From the NCBI RefSeq assembly GCF_900116645.1, contig NZ_FPBO01000025.1, forward strand, positions 1 through 64,000: a DNA stretch of 64,000 nt, in the 5' to 3' direction. This document shows positions 25,396 to 33,662 of this stretch, in pieces; within the stretch, counting starts at the first letter, position 1, and each line of letters starts with the position of its first letter. The position numbers were made by a program, and so were the translations under genes. Below the pieces are notes generated by a model. The model ran no database searches. It saw only the letters and a list, made by a program, of their open reading frames with translations, and had not been told where the DNA came from. This DNA is from Pseudoduganella namucuonensis. Lineage in GTDB: Bacteria > Pseudomonadota > Gammaproteobacteria > Burkholderiales > Burkholderiaceae_D.

Positions 25396-26148
25396 ATGAA
25401 TTACCACTGGAACTGGCGCATCTTCTGGGAGGAGTCGCCGGACGGCGTCCACACGTATTGGGAGACGCTGGTCGACGGCCTGCAATGGACCATGGCCGCG
25501 TCGCTGGGCGGCTGGATCATGGCGCTGCTGCTGGGCGTGCTGGTGGGCACGGCGCGCACCATGCCCGACACCCGGGCCGGCGCGTGGCTGCGCCGCCTGG
25601 GCACCGCCTACATCGAAATCTTCCGCAACGTGCCGCTGCTGGTGCAGATGTTCCTGTGGTACTTCGTGGCGCCCGAGCTGCTGCCGCCGGACGCCGGCGC
25701 CTGGCTCAAGGCGCTGCCGAACGCGCCCTTCGTCACGGCCGTGGTGTCGCTGGGCTTCTACACCTCCGCCCGGGTGGCGGTGCAGGTCACCGCCGGCATC
25801 GAGTCGCTGTCCGGCGGCCAGCGGCTGGCCGCGATGGCGCTCGGCCTGTCGCGCTGGCAGACCTACCGCCACGTGCTGCTGCCGCTGGCCTTCCGCATCA
25901 TCCTGCCGCCGCTCACCAGCGAGTGCCTCAACATCATCAAGAACAGCTCCATCGCGCTCACCATCGGCCTGGTGGAGCTGACCGCCAGCGCGCGCGCCAT
26001 CCAGGAATTCTCCTTCCAGGTGTTCGAGGCGTTTTCCGCCGCCACGCTGATCTACGTCACCGTCAACATCCTGGTGGTGGGCGCCATGCACGTGGTGGAG
26101 CGCAAGCTGGCGCTGCCCGGTACCCTGCAGTCGGGAGGGACGCGCTGA
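25396..26148 (+). CDS. gltJ: Glutamate/aspartate ABC transporter permease
   Basis: The 250-residue inner-membrane permease has five or so hydrophobic helices and the EAA-type loop (GLSRWQTYRHVLLPLAFR) that contacts the ATPase. The N-terminal MNYHWNWRIFWEESPDG is typical of GltJ. It starts seven bases after gltI and its stop overlaps the start of gltK in a TGATG. Confidence 0.93.
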   Translation: MNYHWNWRIFWEESPDGVHTYWETLVDGLQWTMAASLGGWIMALLLGVLVGTARTMPDTRAGAWLRRLGTAYIEIFRNVPLLVQMFLWYFVAPELLPPDAGAWLKALPNAPFVTAVVSLGFYTSARVAVQVTAGIESLSGGQRLAAMALGLSRWQTYRHVLLPLAFRIILPPLTSECLNIIKNSSIALTIGLVELTASARAIQEFSFQVFEAFSAATLIYVTVNILVVGAMHVVERKLALPGTLQSGGTR

Positions 26149-26840
26149 TGTTCTCCGACTTCGACTTCGACATCATCGCCCGTTCCTGGGTCTACCTGTT
26201 CAAGACCGGCATGGCCTTCACGCTGGAGCTGACCGTGCTCGCCATGCTGGGCGGCGTGGTGCTGGGCACCCTGCTGGCGCTGGGACGGCTGTCGTCCTTC
26301 GCTCCCGTGGCGCTGCTGGCCGCCGGCTATGTGAACCTGATGCGCGCCATCCCGCTGGTGCTGGTCATTTTCTGGTTCTACTTCCTGGTGCCTTACATAG
26401 GCGCGTGGGTGCTGGGCGCGCCGGAGCCGATCAAGGTGGGGGCGTTCTGGTCGGCGCTGATCACCTTCATCCTGTTCCAGGCGGCCTATTACTGCGAGAT
26501 CATGCGCGGCGGCATACAGTCCATCCCGCGCGGGCAGGTGCTGGCGGCGCAGGCGCTGGGCATGGGCTACTGGCAGGTGATGGGCCACGTGGTGCTGCCG
26601 CAGGCCTTCCGCAACATGCTGCCGGTGCTGCTCACGCAAACCATCGTGCTGTTCCAGGACGTGTCGCTGGTCTACGTGCTGTCGGTGCCGGACTTCGTCG
26701 GCGCGGCCAGCAAGGTGGCGCAGCGCGACGGCAGGCTGGTGGAGATGTACCTGTTCGTGGCGGTGGTGTACTTCATCCTGTGCTGCGCCCTGTCGTGGCT
26801 GGCGCGGCAGCTGCAGAACCGGGTGGCCATCGTGCGCTGA
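26148..26840 (+). CDS. gltK: Glutamate/aspartate ABC transporter permease
   Basis: This 230-residue second permease subunit starts MFSDFDFDIIARS, with ATG 26148 overlapping the gltJ stop by one base and a GGGAGG ribosome site inside gltJ. It has the GltK hallmarks RAIPLVLVIFWFYFLVPY, AAYYCEIMRGGIQSIPRGQ and the EAA loop GMGYWQVMGHVVLPQAFR. It pairs with GltJ to form the channel. It is convergent with the small membrane protein operon, 19 bases apart. Confidence 0.93.
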   Translation: MFSDFDFDIIARSWVYLFKTGMAFTLELTVLAMLGGVVLGTLLALGRLSSFAPVALLAAGYVNLMRAIPLVLVIFWFYFLVPYIGAWVLGAPEPIKVGAFWSALITFILFQAAYYCEIMRGGIQSIPRGQVLAAQALGMGYWQVMGHVVLPQAFRNMLPVLLTQTIVLFQDVSLVYVLSVPDFVGAASKVAQRDGRLVEMYLFVAVVYFILCCALSWLARQLQNRVAIVR

Positions 26841-26859
26841 GGTCCCGGCTTTCGGCCGC

Positions 26860-27129
26860 TCAGTCCCCCGGCGGCCGCCGGTTCTTGCCCAGGATGGCGA
26901 CGATGATCAGGCCATAGGCGGCCAGGCGCAGCAGGTAGTACATCGGCACGTCCGGATTGGACAGCGGGAAGTTGGCAGACAGCAGCCGCTGCAGCGCCTC
27001 CAGCACGAAGGCCAGCGCGAAGTAGAGGAAGAAGCGGTCGCGGGTCTGGCGCCAGAAGCGCAGGAAGAACAGGGCGATCGTCAGCGCCGCCATGATGATG
27101 GCGCCGCTCAGCAAGGCGTTGGCTTGCAT
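26860..27129 (-). CDS. Small three-helix membrane protein, DUF5985-like (second of pair)
   Basis: The 89-residue product has three predicted membrane segments (about 8-25, 33-48, 65-80) and a basic C-terminal tail (GKNRRPPGD). A charged loop FWRQTRDRFF follows the first helix. It resembles the DUF5985 family, recalled from memory. Its ATG overlaps the stop of the upstream paralogue in TAATG, so translation is probably coupled. Function is unknown. Confidence 0.75.
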   Translation of the reverse strand: MQANALLSGAIIMAALTIALFFLRFWRQTRDRFFLYFALAFVLEALQRLLSANFPLSNPDVPMYYLLRLAAYGLIIVAILGKNRRPPGD

Positions 27130-27386
27130 TACTCGTCCTCCCACACCAGGCCGTACAGCAGGGGCAGCAGCGCCACCAGGGCCGCCACCAGGCGGTAGGT
27201 GGACAGGTCGATGTCCGGGAACACCACCCGGTCCAGCACCAGCAGCACGTTGTTCAGGAACATGCCGCAGAAGCACAAGCCGCTCCACAGCAGCAGGCGG
27301 TAGCGGGTGCGCCGGTAGCTGCGCAGCAGCATCCAGGCGCAGGCCAGCGCGGTCGCCGCGCACAGCAGGTAAATGATGCTGGCCAT
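27129..27386 (-). CDS. Small three-helix membrane protein, DUF5985-like (first of pair)
   Basis: An 85-residue protein with the same plan as its downstream neighbour: hydrophobic segments at about 4-20, 30-50 and 63-80, and a basic loop LLRSYRRTRYRLLLW after the first. It ends in an acidic VWEDE, whereas the neighbour ends basic, so the two may form a charge-matched heteromer; that is inference. An AAGGAGCCTTGATATGGCC context gives a ribosome site inside the preceding gene, whose stop is one base before this start region. Confidence 0.75.
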   Translation of the reverse strand: MASIIYLLCAATALACAWMLLRSYRRTRYRLLLWSGLCFCGMFLNNVLLVLDRVVFPDIDLSTYRLVAALVALLPLLYGLVWEDE

Positions 27387-27387
27387 A

Positions 27388-27774
27388 TCAAGGCTCCTTT
27401 CGCCACAAGAAGGCGTCGGCGAACAGCTGCGCCTTCTTGTTGGTTTTTAGATGGATCAGCGTGCTGACGTCGACCAGGTGGCGCGCGTAGACCTCGGCCA
27501 GCCGGTCCAGCATGTCGGCCAGCCGCGGGGTGGTCGGCGCGTAGCGGAAGCGCGCCCCGTCCTGCGCCTGCGCGATGCCGGCGGCCTTCAACTGGTCCAG
27601 CAGCCGCTGCGCGCGGCGTTCGTCCAGGTAGAGCCGCTGCGCCAGTTCGGCGCCGGTCCACGCGTGCGTGTTACGCTCGCGCAGCAGCAGCAGCGCCTCC
27701 AGGTAGGGCACGGAGGGAATGCTGTGCCAAATGAAGCGCCGCAGGTCGTCGGGGATGGAGGTGGGTTCTTCCAT
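27388..27774 (-). CDS. Winged-helix-like hypothetical protein
   Basis: The 128-residue product begins MEEPTSIPDDLRRFIWHSIP and contains LEALLLLRERNTHAWTGAELAQRLYLDERRAQRLLDQLKAAGIAQ, which reads as a winged-helix DNA-binding fold of the MarR/ArsR size class. The C-terminal half is a helix with LADMLDRLAEVYARHLVDVSTLIHLKTNK. I see no ribosome site before ATG 27774; a TATAAT lies only seven bases upstream. It heads a tight operon with two small membrane proteins, so it may regulate them or relay a signal from them. Confidence 0.75.
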   Translation of the reverse strand: MEEPTSIPDDLRRFIWHSIPSVPYLEALLLLRERNTHAWTGAELAQRLYLDERRAQRLLDQLKAAGIAQAQDGARFRYAPTTPRLADMLDRLAEVYARHLVDVSTLIHLKTNKKAQLFADAFLWRKEP

Positions 27775-27780
27775 GGCGGC

Positions 27781-27786
27781 ATTATA
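27781..27786 (-). promoter_or_regulatory. Perfect -10 hexamer next to a start codon
   Basis: TATAAT on the minus strand ends seven bases before the ATG of the winged-helix gene. If used, transcription would start at or next to the ATG, giving a leaderless message. The -35 region is poor. Confidence 0.35.
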
Positions 27787-27844
27787 TTCCGGGCGGAAAA
27801 ACCGCCGCGCATGATATGCTGCGCACGAAAAAAGGGGCCCCGCC

Positions 27845-29284
27845 ATGCGGATTTCGAAGACACTTCCAGCCGTGCTGTTCGCGCTCGGCATGTCCGGCCC
27901 GTCCCACGCGGCCGGCAAAATCGCCGCCGACCTGGTGTTGACCAAGGCGACCCTGATCGACGTCGCCGGCGGCAAGGCCGTCAAGGGCAAATCGGTGGTG
28001 CTGAAGGGCGACACCATCATCGCCGTGGTGGACGACAAGGCGCTGGCCAACTACGCGCCGAAAAAGACCGTCCGCCTGCCGGGGAAATACCTGATGCCGG
28101 GCCTGTGGGACACCCACATCCACTACGGCGGCGGACCGGAACTGATCGAAGAGAACAAGCGGCTGATGCCGCTGTACCTGGCGCATGGCGTCACCGCCGT
28201 GCGCGACTGCTCCGGCGACCTGGCCGACACGGTGCTGGAGTGGCGCCACCAGATCGCCTCCGGCCAGATGTCCGGCCCCACCATCTTCACCTCCGGCGCC
28301 AAGCTGGAAGGCGTCAAGCCGCTGTGGAAGGGCACCATCGAGGTCGGCACGGCGGCCGAGGTGGGCGCCGCGCTGGACCAGCTGCAGGCCTGGAAGGTGG
28401 ACTTCGTGAAGATCACCGAGAACACGATGACGCCGGCCATCTACCTGGAGGCGCTGAGGCAGGCCAGGGCGCGCGGCATGCGCACCTCCGGCCACGTGCC
28501 GGCGCAGCTGACCCTGGACCAGGTGGCCGACGCGGGCCTGGGCACGGTGGAGCACCAGTCCTACCTGCTGCGCGCCACGACGCCGCGCGAGGGGGAACTG
28601 ACCGCGCAGGTGGCGGACGGCAGGCTGACCGCCCGCGAGGCCATGAAGCTCAGCCTGGAAAGCTACGACGAGGCCACCGCGCGCGCCGCGTTCCGCCGCC
28701 TGGCCGCGGCCGGCACCGCCGTCGTGCCGACCCTGTACGGATCCTACGTGACGGCCTACCTGGACCGGGACGACCATAGCCGGGACGCCTACCTGCAATA
28801 CATCGGCAAGGGCCTGCGCGCCACCTACGACTGGCGCGTGCAGCGCGCCGCCAAGGACGGCCCGGAGGCCATCGCGCTGCGCCACGCCATTTTTGAAAAG
28901 TCGGCCGCGCTGCTGCCCCTGCTGGCGCGGGAGGGCGTGAGCATCATCGCCGGCACCGACGCCGGCTTCCTGAACTCCTACGACTACCCCGGCGTGTCGC
29001 TGCACGACGAGATCGGCCTGTACGTGAAATACGGCCTGACGCCGGCGCAGGCGCTGCAAAGCGCGGTCGTCGCCGGCCCGCGCTTCCTGGGCAAGCTGGA
29101 TCGCTACGGCGCCGTCGCCGAGGGCAAGGCCGCCGACCTGCTGGTGCTGGACGCCGACCCGCTGAAGGACATCGCCGCCACCCGCAAGATCCGCATGGTC
29201 GTCAGCCGCGGCGCCGTGCACGACCGCGCGAGCCTGGACCGGATGCTGGCCGGGGTGAAGGCGTGGGTGGCGAGGCAGCCGTAG
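27845..29284 (+). CDS. Secreted amidohydrolase-family metal-dependent hydrolase
   Basis: The 479-residue amidohydrolase has a signal peptide (about 1-23, ending PSHAA), so it should act in the periplasm or outside. The metal site DTHIHYG follows the PGKYLMPGLWD approach strand. Later motifs are VDFVKITENT, the histidine in TSGHVPAQ, GTVEHQSYLL, IIAGTDAGF and the closing GAVAEGKAADLLVLDADPL. This matches the imidazolonepropionase-like or Xaa-Pro dipeptidase-like branch, but the substrate is not readable. It is divergent from the winged-helix operon. Confidence 0.88.
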   Translation: MRISKTLPAVLFALGMSGPSHAAGKIAADLVLTKATLIDVAGGKAVKGKSVVLKGDTIIAVVDDKALANYAPKKTVRLPGKYLMPGLWDTHIHYGGGPELIEENKRLMPLYLAHGVTAVRDCSGDLADTVLEWRHQIASGQMSGPTIFTSGAKLEGVKPLWKGTIEVGTAAEVGAALDQLQAWKVDFVKITENTMTPAIYLEALRQARARGMRTSGHVPAQLTLDQVADAGLGTVEHQSYLLRATTPREGELTAQVADGRLTAREAMKLSLESYDEATARAAFRRLAAAGTAVVPTLYGSYVTAYLDRDDHSRDAYLQYIGKGLRATYDWRVQRAAKDGPEAIALRHAIFEKSAALLPLLAREGVSIIAGTDAGFLNSYDYPGVSLHDEIGLYVKYGLTPAQALQSAVVAGPRFLGKLDRYGAVAEGKAADLLVLDADPLKDIAATRKIRMVVSRGAVHDRASLDRMLAGVKAWVARQP

Positions 29285-29339
29285 TCCGTCCCGGCCGCAA
29301 GGGGTAAAATGTCGGCATTCCTCACTGAGAGCAGCCGCC

Positions 29340-30389
29340 ATGTCCAACATCGCAACCCCCGACAGCATCACCATCATCCGCCCAGACGACTGGCACCTCC
29401 ACCTGCGCGATGGCGCCACCATGGCCAGCGTGCTGCCTCACAGCGCGCGCCAGTTCGGCCGCGCCATCGTCATGCCCAACCTGAAGCCGCCCGTCACCAC
29501 GGTGGCCGCCGCCGAGGCCTACCGCGGCCGCATCCTGGCCGCGCTGCCGGATGGCATGAAGTTCGAGCCCTTGATGACGCTGTACCTGACCAACAACACC
29601 GAGCCGGACGAGATCCGCCGCGCCGTGGACAGCGGTTTCGTCCACGCCGTCAAGCTGTACCCGGCCGGCGCCACCACCAATTCCGACGCCGGCGTGACCG
29701 ACCTGAGGAACTGCTACAAGGTGCTGGAAGTGATGCAGGAACTGGACCTGCCGTTCCTGGTGCACGGCGAGGTGACCGATCCCGAGGTGGACGTGTTCGA
29801 CCGCGAGGCCGTGTTCATCGAACGGGTGATGCGCCCGCTGCGCAAGGACCTGCCCGAGCTGAAAGTGGTGTTCGAGCACATCACCACCCGCCAGGCTGCC
29901 GAATACGTGGCCGAGGCGGAAGGCCCGATCGCCGCCACCATCACCGCCCACCACCTGCTGTACAACCGCAACGAGATCTTCAAGGGCGGCATCCGCCCGC
30001 ACTACTACTGCCTGCCGATCCTGAAGCGCGAGGAGCACCGCCTGGCGCTGATGACGGCCGCCACCAGCGGCGACGAGCGCTTCTTCCTCGGCACCGACTC
30101 CGCGCCGCACGCGCAGGGCGCCAAGGAGCACGCCTGCGGCTGCGCCGGCTGCTACACCGCGCTGCACGCCATGGAGCTGTACACCGAGGCCTTCGAGCGC
30201 GCCGGCGCGCTGGACAAGCTGGAGGCCTTCGCCAGCCTGAACGGCCCGTCCTTCTACGGCATGGAGCCGAACGCGGACACCATCACCCTGCGCCGCGAGC
30301 AATGGACGCTGCCGGCCACCCTGCCGCTGGGCGAGCTGGAAGTGGTGCCGCTCAACAGCGGCGAAACCATCAACTGGAAGATGGTGTAA
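29340..30389 (+). CDS. pyrC: Dihydroorotase
   Basis: This 349-residue type II dihydroorotase interconverts carbamoyl-aspartate and dihydroorotate, the third step of pyrimidine synthesis. The metal motif is DDWHLHLRDG, with His19 and His21. The carboxylated lysine is Lys105 in AVKLYPAGATTNS, and later ligands lie in VHGEVTD, ITAHHL and GTDSAPH. Length and order are those of E. coli PyrC. The DUF3025 gene starts nine bases downstream. Confidence 0.96.
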   Translation: MSNIATPDSITIIRPDDWHLHLRDGATMASVLPHSARQFGRAIVMPNLKPPVTTVAAAEAYRGRILAALPDGMKFEPLMTLYLTNNTEPDEIRRAVDSGFVHAVKLYPAGATTNSDAGVTDLRNCYKVLEVMQELDLPFLVHGEVTDPEVDVFDREAVFIERVMRPLRKDLPELKVVFEHITTRQAAEYVAEAEGPIAATITAHHLLYNRNEIFKGGIRPHYYCLPILKREEHRLALMTAATSGDERFFLGTDSAPHAQGAKEHACGCAGCYTALHAMELYTEAFERAGALDKLEAFASLNGPSFYGMEPNADTITLRREQWTLPATLPLGELEVVPLNSGETINWKMV

Positions 30390-30398
30390 GGCGCGGGC

Positions 30399-31199
30399 GT
30401 GTTCGCGGAAATCGACTGGTCGCGTCCATGGTACGCGTCGGTGCGGGCCGCGGCGGCCGGCACCGACCTGGAGGCGTCCAGCGTCATCGCTTCCTTCAGC
30501 GCGCAAGCGGCCGCGCGCGAATTGTGTAATCATCAAGGACTGCCGCTGGCCTTCGTGCCTCAAAGCGCGCTGCCCGAAGGCGTCGCGTACGAGGAATTCA
30601 TCGGCGCCACCGGCGGCGTGCCCACGCGCGACAACCTGCACGACTTCTTCAACGGCCTGGTGTGGCTCAGCTTCCCGCTGATCAAGCGGCAGCTGAACGC
30701 GCTGCAGGCCGCGCAGATCGCGCGGGACGGCGTCGGCAAGTCGCGCGGTCCGGCGCGGGACGCGGCCACGCTGTTCGACGAGAACGCCGCCCTGCTGGTG
30801 GTGCGCGGCACCGAACAGGGGCGGGCGCTGGCGCGGGCGCTGCGCGGCCATGAATGGCGCACCGCCTTCGTGGAGCTGCGCGAACTGTTCGGCGAGGCGG
30901 GGCAGGCGCAGGTCTGGCTGTTCGGCCACGCGCTGATGGAAAAGCTGGTGGCGCCGTACAAGGCCATCACCGCGCACACGCGCATCGTGACGGCGGACGA
31001 GGGTTTTTTCGCGCTGGACGAAGCCGGCCGCCGCGCGTGGCTGGACCAGACGGTGGCGCGCGAGCTGGCGCTGGAAGGATTGAGCAAGTCCTGCTTCACG
31101 CCGCTACCCATGCTGGGCGTGCCCGGCTGGTGGCCGGGGCAGGACGAGGAATTTTACGGCGACGCGGCGGTGTTCCGGCCGAAGCGCTCCGCCCAATGA
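30399..31199 (+). CDS. DUF3025 domain protein
   Basis: The 266-residue protein is of the DUF3025 type, recognised from its pattern (YEEFIGATGGVPTRDNLHDFFNGLVWLSFP and TPLPMLGVPGWWPGQDEEFYGDAAVFRP). It is soluble with no signal peptide. It begins with GTG nine bases after pyrC, and DUF3025 genes are commonly next to pyrC in this bacterial group, which suggests cotranscription, but no biochemical role is known to me. Confidence 0.85.
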   Translation: MFAEIDWSRPWYASVRAAAAGTDLEASSVIASFSAQAAARELCNHQGLPLAFVPQSALPEGVAYEEFIGATGGVPTRDNLHDFFNGLVWLSFPLIKRQLNALQAAQIARDGVGKSRGPARDAATLFDENAALLVVRGTEQGRALARALRGHEWRTAFVELRELFGEAGQAQVWLFGHALMEKLVAPYKAITAHTRIVTADEGFFALDEAGRRAWLDQTVARELALEGLSKSCFTPLPMLGVPGWWPGQDEEFYGDAAVFRPKRSAQ

Positions 31200-31229
31200 C
31201 AGCCGCTTGCGGCAGAAAGCGAAGGAGCG

Positions 31230-32222
31230 ATGGGCAAGGTAATCCGCTGGGGCATACTGGGCACGGGCAAGATCGCCACGGCGATGGCGCAGGGCCTGCG
31301 CGACACGCCGGACGCTGAACTGGTGGCGGTGGCGTCCCGCACGCAGGAGGGCGCCGAGCGTTTCGGCGCCGAATTCGGCGTGGCGCGCCGCCACGGCGGC
31401 TACCAGGCGCTGGCCGACGACCCGGACGTGGATGTGATCTACATCGCCACGCCGCACCCCATGCACCACGAAAACGCCATCATGTGCCTGAACGCGGGCA
31501 AGGCGCTGCTGGTGGAAAAATCGTTCACCGTGAACCGCCGCCAGGCGGAGGAAATCGCCGCCCTGGCGCGCGCGAAGAAGCTGTTCGTCATGGAAGCCAT
31601 GTGGAGCCGCTTCATGCCCGCCATCGTCGAGGCCAAGCGCATCGTCGACAGCGGCGAGATCGGCGCGCCCGCCAGCGTGAGCGCCGATTTCGGCTTCGCC
31701 TCCGACGCGGGACCCGAGCACCGCCTGTTCAACCCCGAGCTGGGCGGCGGCTCGCTGCTCGACCTGGGCATCTACCCGCTGTCGCTGTCGGCCTACTTCC
31801 TCGGCCCGGTGCGGGAGGCGCGGGCCGCCGGCCAGCTGGGCGCCACCGGCGTCGACGTGCAGGCCTCGTTCTCGCTCAAGCACGAGGGCGGCGGGCTGTC
31901 CTCCGCCGTGTGCAGCCTGCGCGCCCGCACGCCGTGCGAACTGACGGTCTCCGGCTCCCTGGGATTCGTGCGCCTGAACACGCGCTTCTACCTGACCGAA
32001 TCGCTGACCGTGCAACTGGCCGACGGCACGCGCCGCGACCTGCACGTGCCGCGCATCGGCAACGGCTACGCGCACGAGGCGATCGAGGTGGGCCGCTGCC
32101 TGCGCGCGGGACTGCTGGAAAGCCCCGTCATGCCGCTGGACGACACCCTGGCCCTGATGGGCATCCTCGACGACATGCGCGCGCAGATCGGCGTGCGCTA
32201 CGGCGCCGACATCCAACCCTGA
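31230..32222 (+). CDS. Gfo/Idh/MocA-family NAD(P)-dependent oxidoreductase
   Basis: The 330-residue protein has an N-terminal Rossmann domain (WGILGTGKIATAMAQGL, residues 6-22), the family motif VEKSFTVNRRQAEE that contains the EKP-like site, and the C-terminal alpha/beta substrate domain (GSLLDLGIYPLSL). Such enzymes act on sugars or polyols, dihydrodiols or biliverdin-like substrates; the sequence around MEAMWSRFMP is typical of trans-dihydrodiol/xylose dehydrogenase-like members. GAAGGAG precedes the ATG. The MFS gene follows after 11 bases. Confidence 0.9.
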   Translation: MGKVIRWGILGTGKIATAMAQGLRDTPDAELVAVASRTQEGAERFGAEFGVARRHGGYQALADDPDVDVIYIATPHPMHHENAIMCLNAGKALLVEKSFTVNRRQAEEIAALARAKKLFVMEAMWSRFMPAIVEAKRIVDSGEIGAPASVSADFGFASDAGPEHRLFNPELGGGSLLDLGIYPLSLSAYFLGPVREARAAGQLGATGVDVQASFSLKHEGGGLSSAVCSLRARTPCELTVSGSLGFVRLNTRFYLTESLTVQLADGTRRDLHVPRIGNGYAHEAIEVGRCLRAGLLESPVMPLDDTLALMGILDDMRAQIGVRYGADIQP

Positions 32223-32233
32223 AGGGCAGCCCC

Positions 32234-33451
32234 ATGTTCACCGCCGACCGCGTCCCCTCGCTCAAATCCGTCCTGCTGGCCAGCGGCGTCGTCCTGACGC
32301 TGGCCATGGGCGTGCGCCACGGCTTCGGCTTCTGGATGCAGCCCATCTCCGAGGCCAATGGCTGGACCCGCGAAACCTATTCGCTGGCGCTGGCGCTGCA
32401 AAACCTGTTGTGGGGCGCCTTCGGCCCCGTGGCCGGCATGGCGGCGGACCGCTACGGCACCATGCGGGTGGTGCTGGTCGGCGCGCTGGCCTACATGGCG
32501 GGGCTGGTGTGGATGGCGGTGGTGACGCAGCCCACGCTGTTCATCATCGGCTCCGGCGTGTTCATCGGCCTCGGGCTGTCGTGCACCGCCTTCGGCGCGG
32601 TCAGCGGCATCATCGGCCGGGTCGCGCCCGTGGAGCGGCGCTCCTGGGCCTTCGGCATCTCCGGCGCGGCCAGCTCCTTCGGCCAGTTCCTGATGATGCC
32701 GCTGGAGCAGTTCCTGATCACGTCCCTGGGCTGGCAGAACGCCTTCTACCTGCTGGCCGGGGCCATCATCCTGGCCATGGTGCCGATGTCCTTCTACCTG
32801 CGCGAGCCCGAGGTGGCGCGCGGCGACGGCCAGCACCAGAGCATAGGCGAGGCGCTGGGCGAGGCGCTGCGCAACCGCTCCTTCCTGTTCCTGGTGGCCG
32901 GCTACTTCGTGTGCGGCTTCCAGGTCGTGTTCATCGCCGTCCACCTGCCGGCCTACCTGAAGGACAAGGGCGTGGTGGACCCCAAGGTGGCCGTGATGGC
33001 GCTGGCGCTGATCGGCCTGTTCAACATCTTCGGCTCCTTCTACGCCGGCAAATGGGGCGGCATGGTGCCCAAGCGCTATCTGCTGTCCGGCATCTACTTC
33101 ATCCGCTCGGTGGTGATCGCGTTGTTCCTGCTGGCGCCGTTGTCGGCCATGTCGGTGTACCTGTTCGCCGCGGCGATGGGCTTCATCTGGCTGTCCACGG
33201 TGCCGCTAACGAACGGCATCATCGCCGGCATATTCGGCGTCAAGCACATGTCGATGCTGGCGGGGGTCGTGTTCTTCTCGCACCAGATCGGCAGTTTCCT
33301 CGGCGTCTGGCTGGGCGGCTACCTGTACGCGCAGCAGGGCAACTACGACGTCGTCTGGGGCATCGCCATCGCGCTGGGCGTGATGGCCGGCCTGGCGAAC
33401 CTGCCGGTGGACGAGCGCCCCGTCGCGCGCGGCGCCCTGAAAGCCGCGTGA
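32234..33451 (+). CDS. Major facilitator superfamily transporter
   Basis: This 405-residue inner-membrane carrier has about twelve hydrophobic segments. The loop between helices 2 and 3 reads GMAADRYGTMRVV, the MFS motif A position, and VRHGFGFWMQPISEANGW near the start is typical of the oxalate/monocarboxylate-like MFS group. ATG 32234 has AGGGCAG upstream and follows the oxidoreductase stop by 11 bases. Substrate is unknown; cotranscription with the oxidoreductase suggests import of that enzyme's substrate. Confidence 0.9.
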   Translation: MFTADRVPSLKSVLLASGVVLTLAMGVRHGFGFWMQPISEANGWTRETYSLALALQNLLWGAFGPVAGMAADRYGTMRVVLVGALAYMAGLVWMAVVTQPTLFIIGSGVFIGLGLSCTAFGAVSGIIGRVAPVERRSWAFGISGAASSFGQFLMMPLEQFLITSLGWQNAFYLLAGAIILAMVPMSFYLREPEVARGDGQHQSIGEALGEALRNRSFLFLVAGYFVCGFQVVFIAVHLPAYLKDKGVVDPKVAVMALALIGLFNIFGSFYAGKWGGMVPKRYLLSGIYFIRSVVIALFLLAPLSAMSVYLFAAAMGFIWLSTVPLTNGIIAGIFGVKHMSMLAGVVFFSHQIGSFLGVWLGGYLYAQQGNYDVVWGIAIALGVMAGLANLPVDERPVARGALKAA

Positions 33452-33455
33452 GGCC

Positions 33456-33572
33456 ATGAAGACCTGGCTGCTCAGGGCGGCGCTGGCGCTCGTCCTGGCG
33501 CTCGCCTTCCTCGCCTACCTGCGCCCCGACTTCATGCTCGACCTCGGCACCCGCATCGTCATGTGCCTCTAA
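33456..33572 (+). CDS. 38-residue small membrane protein
   Basis: A short reading frame, ATG four bases after the MFS stop and ending TAA at 33572. It encodes MKTWLLRAALALVLALAF then LAYLRPDFMLDLGTR and a final IVMCL. It has one hydrophobic helix with a basic N-terminus, so it should insert in the inner membrane. Codon use is GC-rich in third positions. GAGG overlaps the MFS stop and could serve as ribosome site. I recall similar short ORFs in related bacteria but cannot confirm conservation. Confidence 0.5.
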   Translation: MKTWLLRAALALVLALAFLAYLRPDFMLDLGTRIVMCL

Positions 33573-33584
33573 GTTATCAAAAGC

Positions 33585-33655
33585 ACATCGGTGTCAGGCG
33601 CGACATTCGGACATTCACGTTGTGAATGTCCGAATGTCGCGCCTGACACCGATGT
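33585..33655. repeat. Perfect 34-bp inverted repeat
   Basis: The arm at 33585-33618 (ACATCGGTGTCAGGCGCGAC...) is perfectly complementary to 33622-33655, with a three-base loop GTT. It lies between the convergent small ORF and recG, seven bases from the recG stop. It has no flanking T run, so it is more like a mobile palindromic element than a plain terminator, though the RNA hairpin would be very stable. Confidence 0.92.
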
Positions 33656-33662
33656 AATTCTG

